Positions 34,640-43,369 of a stretch of DNA of 64,000 bases are shown piece by piece. How positions within the stretch are numbered: the first letter of the stretch is position 1; each line of letters begins with the position of its first letter. Origin of the DNA: Umezawaea tangerina (GTDB taxonomy: Bacteria > Actinomycetota > Actinomycetes > Mycobacteriales > Pseudonocardiaceae). The DNA is taken from NCBI RefSeq assembly GCF_003002815.1, contig NZ_PVTF01000001.1, positions 1,116,001 through 1,180,000 on the forward strand, written 5' to 3'. The notes below the pieces were generated by a model, which ran no database searches, was not told the origin of the DNA, and saw only the letters and a program-made list of their open reading frames with translations. Made by a program: the position numbers and the translations under genes.

Positions 34640-35586
34640 GCCAGACGACCACTGAGCGGTCCGGCGGGGCGGTGAAAGCCGCCGAGCCGAAGAAGAAGGT
34701 CGCGCTGAGCGAGGGCAAGAAGGCCGAGCGCAGGCTCGGCTGGCTGCTCTGCGCGCCCGCCGCGATCATCATGCTCGCCGTCACGGCGTGGCCGATCATC
34801 TACTCCGTCTACCTGTCGTTGCAGCGCTACGACCTGAAGTTCCCCGACCGGCAGGAGTTCGTCGGGCTCGACAACTACGCCACGGTCCTGTCCAGCCCCT
34901 ACTGGTGGAACGCCGTGTGGGTGACGACCGTGATGACGGTCGTGTCCGTCGTGATCGAGCTGGTGCTCGGCATGGCGCTCGCGCTGATCATGCACCGCAC
35001 GCTGGTCGGCCGCGGCATCGTCCGCACGTCGACGCTGATCCCGTACGGCATCGTGACCGTCGTGGCCGCGTTCTCGTGGCGCTACGCGTGGACGCCGGGC
35101 ACCGGCTACCTCGCGGAGCTCATGGGCGGCGACCCCGTGCTGACCGAGAAGATCCCGGCGCTGGCCGTGGTCATCCTGGCCGAGGTGTGGAAGACGACGC
35201 CGTTCATGGCGCTGCTGCTGATGGCGGGTCTGGCGCTCGTGCCGGACGACCTGCTCAAGGCCGCCGCGCTGGACGGCGCGAGCGGCTGGCAGCGGTTCAC
35301 CAAGGTGATCCTGCCGCTGATGAAGCCCGCGATCCTCGTCGCGCTGCTGTTCCGCACGCTCGACGCGTTCCGCATCTTCGACAACCTGTTCGTGCTGACC
35401 GGCGGCTCCCAGGGGACGTCGTCGGTGTCGATGCTGACCTACAACAACCTCATCAAGGGGTTGAACCTCGGCATCGGGTCGACCATGTCGGTGCTCATCT
35501 TCATCGCCGTGGCGATCATCGCGTTCGTCTTCATCAAGCTGTTCGGCACGGCTGCCCCTGGTAGCGACGACGGGGGGAAGCGCTGA
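34636..35586 (+). CDS. sugA: Trehalose ABC transporter permease SugA
   Basis: A 316-residue binding-protein-dependent permease. A charged cytosolic N-terminus is followed by six membrane segments, first [20 protein letters not shown] (near 35-54). The EAA loop [20 protein letters not shown] (near 212-231) docks on the ATPase. The GTG start lies in the lpqY stop codon (GTGA), and its own stop overlaps the sugB ATG (TGATG). It forms the membrane channel with SugB. Confidence 0.93.
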   Translation: MSQTTTERSGGAVKAAEPKKKVALSEGKKAERRLGWLLCAPAAIIMLAVTAWPIIYSVYLSLQRYDLKFPDRQEFVGLDNYATVLSSPYWWNAVWVTTVMTVVSVVIELVLGMALALIMHRTLVGRGIVRTSTLIPYGIVTVVAAFSWRYAWTPGTGYLAELMGGDPVLTEKIPALAVVILAEVWKTTPFMALLLMAGLALVPDDLLKAAALDGASGWQRFTKVILPLMKPAILVALLFRTLDAFRIFDNLFVLTGGSQGTSSVSMLTYNNLIKGLNLGIGSTMSVLIFIAVAIIAFVFIKLFGTAAPGSDDGGKR

Positions 35587-36431
35587 TGGCGGGCATCGGT
35601 GGAGCCGAGACGACGGCCAAGAAGACCCGCTGGGGCATCCTGAACGCGGTGGTGGTGATCTACGCGCTGTTCCCGGTGCTGTGGATCGTGTCCCTGTCGT
35701 TCAAGTCCAAGGACACCCTGGCGGACGGCAACTTCATCCCCAGGTCGTGGACGTTCGACAACTACTCGGAGATCTTCAAGACCACGGAGTTCGTGCGGGC
35801 GCTGGCGAACTCGATCGGCATCGCGCTGATCGCCACCGCCGTGGCGGTCGTGTTCGGCACGATGGCGGCCTACGCCATCGCCCGGCTCGACTTCCCCGGC
35901 AAGTCGCTGCTGGTCGGCGTCTCCCTGCTGATCGCGATGTTCCCGCAGGTGTCGCTGGTGTCCCCGCTGTTCGAGATCGAGCGCTCGCTCGGCCTCTTCG
36001 ACACGTGGCCCGGCCTGATCCTGCCCTACATCACGTTCGCGCTGCCGTTGGCGATCTACACGCTGTCGGCGTTCTTCCGGGAGATCCCGTGGGAGCTGGA
36101 GAAGGCGGCCAAGATGGACGGCGCCACGCCGGGCCAGGCCTTCCGCAGGGTCATCGCCCCGCTGGCGGCCCCCGGTGTGTTCACCACCGCGATCCTGGTG
36201 TTCATCTTCTGCTGGAACGACTTCCTGTTCGCGATCTCGCTGACCTCGACCGAGCGGTCGAGGACGGTGCCGGTCGCGCTGTCGTTCTTCACGGGCAGCT
36301 CGCAGTTCGAGGACCCGACCGGGTCGATCGCCGCGGCCGCCGTGGTGATCACGATCCCGATCATCCTGTTCGTGTTGTTCTTCCAGCGCCGAATCGTCGC
36401 GGGGCTGACCTCCGGCGCCGTCAAGGGGTGA
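35586..36431 (+). CDS. sugB: Trehalose ABC transporter permease SugB
   Basis: A 281-residue permease with six predicted membrane segments. First segment [23 protein letters not shown] loop [20 protein letters not shown] (near 170-189), which contacts the SugC ATPase. C-terminus [18 protein letters not shown] is typical of MalG-type permeases. It overlaps sugA by 1 bp and is followed 7 bp later by sugC. The heterodimer with SugA carries the sugar through the cytoplasmic membrane. Confidence 0.93.
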   Translation: MAGIGGAETTAKKTRWGILNAVVVIYALFPVLWIVSLSFKSKDTLADGNFIPRSWTFDNYSEIFKTTEFVRALANSIGIALIATAVAVVFGTMAAYAIARLDFPGKSLLVGVSLLIAMFPQVSLVSPLFEIERSLGLFDTWPGLILPYITFALPLAIYTLSAFFREIPWELEKAAKMDGATPGQAFRRVIAPLAAPGVFTTAILVFIFCWNDFLFAISLTSTERSRTVPVALSFFTGSSQFEDPTGSIAAAAVVITIPIILFVLFFQRRIVAGLTSGAVKG

Positions 36432-36438
36432 GTTGCAC

Positions 36439-37626
36439 ATGGCCGAAATCGTTCTGGACAAGGTGACCAAGAAGTACCCGGACGGCGCCTTGGCCGTCCA
36501 GGAAGTGGACATCGAGATCGCCGACGGCGAGTTCATCATCCTCGTCGGCCCGTCCGGCTGCGGGAAGTCCACCACCCTCAACATGATCGCCGGGCTGGAG
36601 GACATCACCACCGGCGAGCTGCGCATCGGCGGCGAGCGCGTCAACGAGCGCGCGCCGAAGGACCGGGACATCGCGATGGTGTTCCAGTCCTACGCCCTGT
36701 ACCCGCACATGACCGTGCGGGAGAACATGGCGTTCCCGCTGCGCTTGGCGAAGGTGGACAACGCGACCGTCGAGAAGAAGGTCAACGACGCCGCGGACAT
36801 CCTCGACCTCGGTCAGCACCTCGACCGCAAGCCGTCCAACCTCTCGGGCGGCCAGCGGCAGCGCGTCGCGATGGGGCGCGCGATCGTGCGCAGCCCCAAG
36901 GCGTTCCTCATGGACGAGCCGCTGTCCAACCTGGACGCGAAGCTGCGCGTCCAGATGCGGACCTCGGTGTCGCGGCTGCAGAAGCAGCTCGGCACGACCA
37001 TGGTCTACGTGACGCACGACCAGACCGAGGCGATGACCCTGGGCGACCGCGTGGTCGTGATGAGGGGCGGTGCCGTGCAGCAGATCGGCGCCCCGCAGTA
37101 CCTCTACGACCACCCTGCCAACCTGTTCGTCGCGGGCTTCATCGGCTCCCCGTCGATGAACTTCGTGCCCGCAGGCCTGGAGAACGGCCTCCTGCGGTCC
37201 CCGTTGGGCGACATCCAGCTCACCGACCGGATCCGCAGGCTCGTCGAGGCCGCGGACGCGCCCAGCGAGGTGATCGTGGGCATCCGCCCCGAGCACTTCG
37301 AGGACTCCAGCCTCGTCGAGGAGCACCAGCGCGGCGGCGGGCACACGTTCACCAGCAACGTGGACGTCCTGGAGTCCATGGGCTCCGACAAGTTCGCCTA
37401 CTTCACGCTGTCCGGTGAGCAGGCGACGTCCGCGGAGCTGGCCGAGCTGGCCGCCGACTCCGGCACGGCCGAGGCCTCCGGTGGCGGCGGCGTCTCCCTG
37501 GTCACCCGCATCGACGCGGCCTCCACGGCCAAGGAGGGCGAGCAGGCCGAGATCTGGTTCAACGCCGACAAGGTGCAGCTGTTCGACCCGCAGAGCGGCC
37601 GCAACCTCACCTACACCGAGGACTAG
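36439..37626 (+). CDS. sugC: Trehalose ABC transporter ATPase SugC
   Basis: A 395-residue ABC ATPase of the MalK/UgpC group. Walker A GPSGCGKSTT (near 37-46), Q-loop in AMVFQSYALYPHM, signature LSGGQRQRVAMGRAI (near 133-147), Walker B FLMDEPLSNLD and switch His in VTHDQTEA. The C-terminal regulatory TOBE region (GIRPEHFED onward) contains a Gly/Ala-rich insert near residue 345. Start is the ATG at 36439. A strong terminator closes the operon 13 bp after the stop. Confidence 0.93.
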   Translation: MAEIVLDKVTKKYPDGALAVQEVDIEIADGEFIILVGPSGCGKSTTLNMIAGLEDITTGELRIGGERVNERAPKDRDIAMVFQSYALYPHMTVRENMAFPLRLAKVDNATVEKKVNDAADILDLGQHLDRKPSNLSGGQRQRVAMGRAIVRSPKAFLMDEPLSNLDAKLRVQMRTSVSRLQKQLGTTMVYVTHDQTEAMTLGDRVVVMRGGAVQQIGAPQYLYDHPANLFVAGFIGSPSMNFVPAGLENGLLRSPLGDIQLTDRIRRLVEAADAPSEVIVGIRPEHFEDSSLVEEHQRGGGHTFTSNVDVLESMGSDKFAYFTLSGEQATSAELAELAADSGTAEASGGGGVSLVTRIDAASTAKEGEQAEIWFNADKVQLFDPQSGRNLTYTED

Positions 37627-37639
37627 CGGCGACAGCGAC

Positions 37640-37673
37640 GAGGGCCGCCCCGGTGTCCACCGGGGCGGCCCTC
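37640..37673 (+). terminator. Strong terminator after sugC
   Basis: GAGGGCCGCCCCGGTG (37640-37655) pairs perfectly with CACCGGGGCGGCCCTC (37658-37673) around a 2-nt gap, effectively a 4-nt loop. The following 330 bp up to the next start hold no gene I can support. Confidence 0.85.
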
Positions 37674-38003
37674 GCGCTGTCCCGGTGTCCCGAACGCGTA
37701 CTCGCCGGGCGCACCGCCTCGTGGGCGAACCCGGCCGCCGCCGTGCACCGCGACGTCGTGCTCGCGGACCTGCTCCTCGTTCGGCTCGCCGGCCGCGGCG
37801 GCCCCTCCGCACGCCGCGGCCGGCGATCCCACCACCACGGCCGCGGTCGTCCCCCCGGTCTTCCGCATGTCGCCCCCTGTGGCCGGTCAAGGGTGACCCG
37901 CGCACCACCGGTCGGGCCAGGACTTTCGGTTCTGGCCGAAACGGCTGCGCGGACGGGGGGTTTGGGGTATTCCTGGTACTGGGACTTGGGGAGGTCCCAG
38001 GGG

Positions 38004-38966
38004 GTGGCGGTGCTGCGGATTCACTTCGGTGTGGACGATCTGGCGCGCGTGCGGATCGCGGACGAACCAGATCCGATGTGGGAGATCCTGCTGAGCCTGC
38101 ACGTGCTGCGCTACCGCGAAGTGGCGGAACCGCTGGCGCGCTGGCGAAGACGGGTGGCGCCCGTGCTGCCGGGGGTGGTCCGCTCCCTGCTCGCCCTCGC
38201 GCCGCCGATCGGCTACTCGCCGGACTTCCTCACGCCCTCGTCCCGCAGTCTGGAGGAGGGCGTCGAGGCCGTCCTGCGCACGCCGAAGCGGTTCCTGCGC
38301 GCGGACCTCGAACTGCTCGCCGCGCCCCCGACGTGGGCCCGGCCGCTGGCCGACGGCGAGCCCGGTCCGCTGCGGGCGCTGGGTGCCGCGCTGGCGGAGT
38401 ACCACCGGAGGGTGCTGGAGCCGCACTGGACGCACATCAGGTCCGCGGTGGAGGCCGACCGGCTGGGGCGGGTCCGCGGGCTGCTCAGCGGCGGCTACGA
38501 GGAGCTGCTGCGCGACCTGCACCCGACGCTGCGGTGGGAGGCGCCGACGTTGCAGGTGCACTACCGGTTCGGCGAGCGCGACCTGCACCTCGGCGGGCGC
38601 GGGCTGCGCCTGGTGCCGTCGTACTTCTGCGTCGACCGGCCGATCATGCTGCGCGACCACGAGCGCCAGCCGGTGCTGGTGTACCCGGTCAACCGGCGGA
38701 CCACCGACCGGCGGCACTCCGGCAAGCTGAGCGCGCTGCTCGGCCAGACCCGCGCGGCCGCGCTGGAGGCGATCGGCGGCGGCTGCACCACCGGCGAGCT
38801 GGCCCGCAGGCTGGGCGTCTCGCCCGCCTCCGCCAGCGTGCACGCGACCGTCCTGCGCGAAGCCGGGCTGACCACGAGCCGCAGGCACCGCAACACTGTT
38901 ATGCACACCGTCAGCCCTTTGGGTGTCGATCTGCTGAACCCGGTGTCACTATCAGTTACTGACTAG
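38004..38966 (+). CDS. ArsR/HTH-type regulator with large N-terminal domain (DUF5937-like)
   Basis: A protein of about 320 residues. The C-terminal winged helix is clear: TTGELARRLGVSPASASVHA (near 262-281) followed by TVLREAGLTTSRRHRNTVMH. The long N-terminal domain (RIHFGVDDLARVRIADEPDP, then a helical region with a Pro/Arg-rich middle) matches actinobacterial HTH proteins annotated as DUF5937. The start is uncertain between GTG at 38004 and 38010; the open frame extends upstream without homology-like content. It is flanked by sugC and an SDR gene on the same strand. The effector is unknown. Confidence 0.75.
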   Translation: MAVLRIHFGVDDLARVRIADEPDPMWEILLSLHVLRYREVAEPLARWRRRVAPVLPGVVRSLLALAPPIGYSPDFLTPSSRSLEEGVEAVLRTPKRFLRADLELLAAPPTWARPLADGEPGPLRALGAALAEYHRRVLEPHWTHIRSAVEADRLGRVRGLLSGGYEELLRDLHPTLRWEAPTLQVHYRFGERDLHLGGRGLRLVPSYFCVDRPIMLRDHERQPVLVYPVNRRTTDRRHSGKLSALLGQTRAAALEAIGGGCTTGELARRLGVSPASASVHATVLREAGLTTSRRHRNTVMHTVSPLGVDLLNPVSLSVTD

Positions 38967-39131
38967 CCCGGAGCATTAGCCCGGACGAACTTCGTACGGC
39001 CATTCAGCGCAGCTCGACGACATCTCATCGAAACGACGCCGGGGCACCTTCGGAAGCGGCCCACGCTGGTCGAAGGCGGAAACAGCCCGGCTGGGTTTCT
39101 GTCGGGGAACCGGGACGAGAGTGGGCGCGTA

Positions 39132-40022
39132 ATGGGGATTCTGGACGGAAAAGCAGTGGTCATCACGGGTGCCGGACGCGGCCTCGGCGAGGCCTACGCG
39201 ATGCACGCCGCACTGGCCGGAGCTTCCGTCGTCGTCAACGACAACGACGGTGACCTGGCCGAACAGGTCGCCGCGCACATCAGGAGCTACGGCGGGACCG
39301 CCGTGGCCAGCACGCACACCGTCTCCGACCCGAGCGAGGCCGAGAAGATCATCGGCCTCGCGCTCTCCGAGTTCGGCAGGCTGGACGGCCTGGTGAACAA
39401 CGCGGGCCTGAACTACGAGACCCTGCCCTGGGAGGACGACCCCGACACGATCCGCAAGGTCGTCGAGGTGAACCTGCTCGGCGTCATCTACACCGGGATG
39501 GCGGGCATGCGCGCGATGCGGGAGCACGGGCGCGGCGGGTCGATCGTGAACATCTCCTCCGGGGCGTTCCTCGGCCAGCGGAAACTCGCCACCTACTCGG
39601 CGACCAAGGGCGCCGTCGCGTCGCTGAGCTCGTCCTGGGCGCTGGACCTGGAAGGGGAGGGGATCCGGGTCAACGCCGTCTGCCCGGTGGCGCACACCCG
39701 GATGGTGTGGAAGTCCGAGCGGTCGCTGCGGGCGATCCCGGCGGACCGGCTGCCGGGCAAGGTGGCGCCCCTGGTGCTGTTCCTGCTGGGGGACTCGTCG
39801 GCGGGGATCACGGGGCAGATCATCCGGTGCAACGGGCGACAGCTGCACCTGGTGGGGCACCCGTACTTCAAGCAGCCGATCCTGGAGAGCGACACCTGGG
39901 ACACGGCCAGCGTGGAGAGGGCTTTCACGGGGGTGCTTCAGGCGCACCTGGAGCCGTTCGGGTTGGAGAAGAGGATGCCGCCGCGGTTGAGGGAGTTGGT
40001 GGAGCCTTCGCAGACGGCTTGA
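39132..40022 (+). CDS. Short-chain dehydrogenase/reductase (SDR)
   Basis: A 296-residue classical SDR. Cofactor motif TGAGRGLG (12-19), Asp37 after the second strand suggesting NAD(H) preference, NNAG (89-92), Asn114, Ser143 and the catalytic pair Tyr155/Lys159 (YSATK). The C-terminal 70 residues extend beyond the classic fold, as in SDRs linked to the hydratase/MDR group of acyl-CoA metabolism. Substrate unknown. The last 100 bp are G-rich and run directly into a family A repeat. Confidence 0.9.
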   Translation: MGILDGKAVVITGAGRGLGEAYAMHAALAGASVVVNDNDGDLAEQVAAHIRSYGGTAVASTHTVSDPSEAEKIIGLALSEFGRLDGLVNNAGLNYETLPWEDDPDTIRKVVEVNLLGVIYTGMAGMRAMREHGRGGSIVNISSGAFLGQRKLATYSATKGAVASLSSSWALDLEGEGIRVNAVCPVAHTRMVWKSERSLRAIPADRLPGKVAPLVLFLLGDSSAGITGQIIRCNGRQLHLVGHPYFKQPILESDTWDTASVERAFTGVLQAHLEPFGLEKRMPPRLRELVEPSQTA

Positions 40023-40055
40023 GGGGGTGGGGGTTTTGGGTTTGGGGAAGAGGGG

Positions 40056-40304
40056 GAAGCCCGGCCCCCGGTGCGCGATTGTCTCAATGCCTTACCCATG
40101 GTTGTCAAAACGATAAAGCTGTCTTGACAACCATGGGTAAGGCAGGAGGGCGCTGTTTATCGGGGGCGGGAGGGGATCTGGCTTCGCCAGACGTCGAGCT
40201 GTGCTCGACAGGGCATCCTCGGCTTTGCCGTCGGACAAGGCATCGGCTGGCGCCGACAAGGCCCCAGGCGCTCCGCGCCGGATGCGCGCTGGCGGGCTTC
40301 GCCC
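40056..40304 (+). repeat. Family A repeat, copy A3
   Basis: It has the flank GAAGCCCGGCCCCCGGTGCG and then ATTGTCTCAA. Hairpin arms lie at 40088-40111 and 40121-40144 with loop GATAAAGCT and outer arm TTACCCATGG. One arm position is mismatched (A where the family has G), which leaves a G-U pair only in RNA of the minus strand. It is followed by GGAGGGCGCTGTTTATCGGG and four short palindromic modules. It lies directly after the SDR stop. Confidence 0.87.
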
Positions 40305-40315
40305 AGGTGAGTAGT

Positions 40316-40710
40316 CCTCCCTTCCTGTTCCTGGTGCCCCTTTCCTCGCCTTCTCTCTTCTCCTGCCGCTTCCCACCTTCTCCCTTCTTTTGCCGCTTTC
40401 CCATCCGGCCTTCTCCTGGCTGCTGGCCCGGCCGCTGTCGCCTGCCCGCTGTCGCCTGCCCGCTGGCTCCGGACTGCTGGCTCCTGACCGCCTTCTCCCG
40501 ATCAGGTCCGCCTTTCCCCGCCGCACCGCTGTTCCGCCCTGTCCGCCTTCTCGGGTTCCGTGCTCCGCCTCTCCGCCACCCCTACCCATCCCGTCGCTTT
40601 CCCGCGCTTCCCCCTCACCCGTCTCTCCTTCTGTCCCCTCCCTGTTTTCCTGTCCAGCCGCACCCACCTCCCCCTTCCCTCCACACCGGCCCCTGCGCGC
40701 GCTGGTTCGG
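40316..40710. other. Pyrimidine-rich strand-asymmetric tract
   Basis: About 395 bp whose plus strand is dominated by C and T in runs of CTTCTCCT / TTCCC / CCGCTTTCCC type, with very few A. It holds no supported gene; the apparent open frames are low-complexity Pro/Ser/Arg. It follows copy A3 directly and precedes a membrane-protein gene. Such tracts can form triplex or slipped structures. Confidence 0.6.
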
Positions 40711-40798
40711 CTGATCAGGTGGGGTTTCTGCTTGTCGTCCCGCGATACCCGGTTGGGCGATGGTCTGGTTGTCGGTGGGCGGTGCGACGATCAAGGGC

Positions 40799-41770
40799 AT
40801 GGTCGAGCGCACACCGAAGGTGACGGACTGGCGGCTTGTGGTGCAGTCGCGGCTGGATCGGGTGAGGGCGGATCTTGCGGCGTTGGGGGCGCCTGATCCG
40901 CTGGATCCGGAGGGCACGGTGTGGCGGGAGACGGCGGTGCGGGAGGCGGCCGTGGTGGATGACATGTTGGCGCGCAAGGAGTCGCGGTGGAAAGCGGTGG
41001 CGTCGTGGTGGTCGGGCTGGCACATCGAGCGGGCGTGGCGGTCGTTGCACGAGGCGGAGATCGCGACCGTGGCGGCGGAGAAGGGGTTCCTGGGGAGGGT
41101 GCCGGGGTTGAAGGCGCGGGTGGCGGCGAACCTGGTGGAGGACGACCCGCGGCGGAAGGCGTTGGAGGAGCTGCGGCCCGGTGAGTTCACGCCGGCGATC
41201 GAGCGGGCGATCGTGGTGGACGCGTTGCGGGCGGCGTTCGACAACTCGGACTTCGCGCACGCGGGGTCGAGGGCGTTGCGGAACAAGCTGATCGCGGCGT
41301 CGGTGGTGCTGTTCGTGATCAACACGGTGCTGGGGGTCGTGGGGCTGGCGAAGCCGGGGCTGCTGCCGATGTGCGTGAGCTCGGAGCGCCTGCCGTCGGT
41401 GTGCCCCGGCGGGAAGAGCTCGTCGGCGGCGGACGTGTGGCTGGTGCAGCTGCTGGGGGCGTTCGGCGCGGTGCTGGCGGCGGTGGTGCTGCTGCTGCGC
41501 AGGCGGCCGAGCCTGTCGCCGTACGTGATGATCGGGTACCAGGCGATCATCAAGATCCTGCTCGGCTCCGCGCTGGCGGTGGTGGGGATCCTGGCGTTGG
41601 GCGCCGGGGTGACGACGGGGCTGATCGGGATCGCGTCGCAGGCGGCCCTGCTGCTCTGGGCGGTGATCCTGGGGTACTCGCAGCAGCTCGCCACGAGGCT
41701 GCTGGACAGCTACGCGGACCGGGTGATGGACCAGGCGCGGCCGATGCCCGCTACCGAGGCACCTCGGTAG
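40799..41770 (+). CDS. Membrane protein of unknown function
   Basis: About 323 residues from the ATG at 40799 (an ATG at 40760 is also possible). The N-terminal 170 residues are cytosolic, helical and charged, with ERAWRSLHEAEIATVAAEKG. Four membrane segments follow: LIAASVVLFVINTVLGVVGL, VWLVQLLGAFGAVLAAVVLL, YQAIIKILLGSALAVVGILA and a further one ending WAVILGYS. A short extracellular loop has two Cys (MCVSSERLPSVC). No family recognised. The 3' end overlaps the convergent ParB-like gene by 20 bp. Confidence 0.72.
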   Translation: MVERTPKVTDWRLVVQSRLDRVRADLAALGAPDPLDPEGTVWRETAVREAAVVDDMLARKESRWKAVASWWSGWHIERAWRSLHEAEIATVAAEKGFLGRVPGLKARVAANLVEDDPRRKALEELRPGEFTPAIERAIVVDALRAAFDNSDFAHAGSRALRNKLIAASVVLFVINTVLGVVGLAKPGLLPMCVSSERLPSVCPGGKSSSAADVWLVQLLGAFGAVLAAVVLLLRRRPSLSPYVMIGYQAIIKILLGSALAVVGILALGAGVTTGLIGIASQAALLLWAVILGYSQQLATRLLDSYADRVMDQARPMPATEAPR

Positions 41771-42602
41771 TGGCGCGCAGGGTGTCGATCACGTCGTCGT
41801 CCCAGCGGTGGTTGCGGATGAGCCGGTAGCGCTCGCCAGCGACCCACATGTACGCCTCGGTCTCGGGACGGGCGCCGACCATGTCGGCCTGGCGCAGCAT
41901 CCGGACGACCGGCTCGTACTCCTCGGCGAACCAGCGGCGGGCGATCGCGGCGCGGTCGAGGAAGGTGCCCTCGTCCTGCATGAGCCGGAAACCCCACGCC
42001 TCGACGTGCTCGCCGAGCCGGGCGTACTCCCACGGGTCGGCCAGGACGACGGCGGCGCGGGCCTCGCCGGTCAGCGGGACGCGTTCGAGGAACAGCCGCC
42101 GGTAGTCCTTCACGATCAGGTCGCCGCGGTGCCGGATGCCGTGGGCGTTGATCCGGGTGAGGACCTCGGTCACCACGGCGTCGATCACGTCCAGGCCCAG
42201 CGCGTGCGCGACGGACACCCGGTGGTGCCCGTCGACGACGAAGTGCAGGTCCCCCACCCGGTACACGTCGATGGGCGGCACGGACTCGCCGCGCCGCTGC
42301 GCGAGCGCCAGCCGCTGCCACCGCTGGCGCATCCGCGCCGACGTGGGGCGGAACCGGCGGTCGAAGTCGCGGGTGCGGTCGACGCTGCCGACGATCGAGT
42401 CGAGCCGGATGGTCTGGGTGCCGACCCGGCGCTCGCCGACCCAGCCCAGCGCCGCGACGACCTCGTCGAACGGCAGCATGATGTTGACGTCGTCGGGTTC
42501 GCGGCGCAGCCACGTCGACAGCCTCGACAGGACCTGCTGCCGCCGCATCCGGGTGAAGTCGTTCTCGGCGTCGGCGACGGGGAAGCCGGTGTCACGGCGC
42601 AC
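41751..42602 (-). CDS. ParB/sulfiredoxin-like N-domain protein
   Basis: A 283-residue protein. Its central region (about 105-135) reads PPIDVYRVGDLHFVVDGHHR then VSVAHALGLD, the ParB-N/Srx-like fold with the DGHHR nucleotide-binding box. It lacks the ParB helix-turn-helix and CTP-switch partner arrangement, so it is not a chromosome partitioning ParB. Similar stand-alone proteins have unknown or kinase/nuclease-like roles. It overlaps the upstream metallophosphoesterase gene by 11 bp, indicating a two-gene operon. Confidence 0.75.
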   Translation of the reverse strand: MRRDTGFPVADAENDFTRMRRQQVLSRLSTWLRREPDDVNIMLPFDEVVAALGWVGERRVGTQTIRLDSIVGSVDRTRDFDRRFRPTSARMRQRWQRLALAQRRGESVPPIDVYRVGDLHFVVDGHHRVSVAHALGLDVIDAVVTEVLTRINAHGIRHRGDLIVKDYRRLFLERVPLTGEARAAVVLADPWEYARLGEHVEAWGFRLMQDEGTFLDRAAIARRWFAEEYEPVVRMLRQADMVGARPETEAYMWVAGERYRLIRNHRWDDDVIDTLRATTEVPR

Positions 42603-43269
42603 GGCGGACCTCCGTCGTCGAGGGGATGTCCAACACCTTGTACCCCACCACGTTCACCACGCGGGTGCCACCGAGGTACCGGTCGGGTCTGCGCTCGCCG
42701 TGGGGGTGGATGTGGCCGTGCAGCATCAGCGGCGGCCGGAGCCGTTCGACGGTGGTGCGCAGGCAGGTGAACCCGCGGTGCGGGGCGTCCTGCTCGTCAC
42801 CGCAGTCGCGCGGCGGCGAGTGGGTGAGCAGCACGTCCACGCCGCGGCCGTCGCGCAGCCGCCGCCAGCCCGCCTGCCGCACCATCCGCCTCGCCCGCCG
42901 CGCCTGCTGCCGCTCGGTCCACTGGTTCGGGCCCTCGTTGTACCGGATGGACCCGCCGAGACCGGCGATCCGCAGGCCCGCGACGTCGACGACCCGCTGG
43001 TCGGCGTTCATCCCGCCGACCGGACCCGGCCACGTCGACGGGATGCCCGCCTTGGTCCACAGCCCGCGCACGTTGGCGTACCCGGACAGGTCGGTGTCGT
43101 GGTTGCCGGGCACGAACACGCACGGCTTGTCCAGCGCGGACGACAGGTACTCCAGGTAGTCGAACGGCAGGTCGCCGGCTGCGACGACGAGGTCCACGTC
43201 GTGGTCGCGCACCTGGTCGGTCCAGAGCCGTTCGACGACCTCGTCCGCGACCGCCAGAACCTTCGGCAT
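42592..43269 (-). CDS. Metallophosphoesterase
   Basis: A 225-residue calcineurin-like phosphoesterase. Metal motifs present are VVAAGDLPFD (GD), PGNHDTD (GNHD), LLTHSPPRD and LMLHGHIHPHG (GHxH). The usual first motif DxH near the N-terminus reads VADEVVE, so one metal ligand (His) is missing or shifted. TACCCT ends 6 nt before the ATG at 43269 (leaderless pattern). It is coupled to the ParB-like protein and divergent from the type VII secretion cassette. Substrate unknown. Confidence 0.83.
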   Translation of the reverse strand: MPKVLAVADEVVERLWTDQVRDHDVDLVVAAGDLPFDYLEYLSSALDKPCVFVPGNHDTDLSGYANVRGLWTKAGIPSTWPGPVGGMNADQRVVDVAGLRIAGLGGSIRYNEGPNQWTERQQARRARRMVRQAGWRRLRDGRGVDVLLTHSPPRDCGDEQDAPHRGFTCLRTTVERLRPPLMLHGHIHPHGERRPDRYLGGTRVVNVVGYKVLDIPSTTEVRRAP

Positions 43270-43369
43270 CCCGCGAGGGTAGTTCGGATTGGGTGGAACT
43301 GACCTGTCGTGGGCGGCGTCGGATCGGCTAGCTTGCTAGTTCGACATCTGGATGCCGGGGGAGACGGAC

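Noticed and set aside
37623-37868. Minus-strand small lipoprotein-like frame (MRKTGGTTAAVVVGSPAAAC...)
   Set aside because: It has a plausible start and Cys, but its second half runs through the sugC terminator and is Gly/Arg-rich. It is more likely chance.
41751-42602. Chromosome-partitioning ParB and a nearby origin
   Set aside because: Only the N-terminal ParB/Srx-like fold is present. There is no HTH domain, parA partner, parS sites or dnaA boxes in the window.
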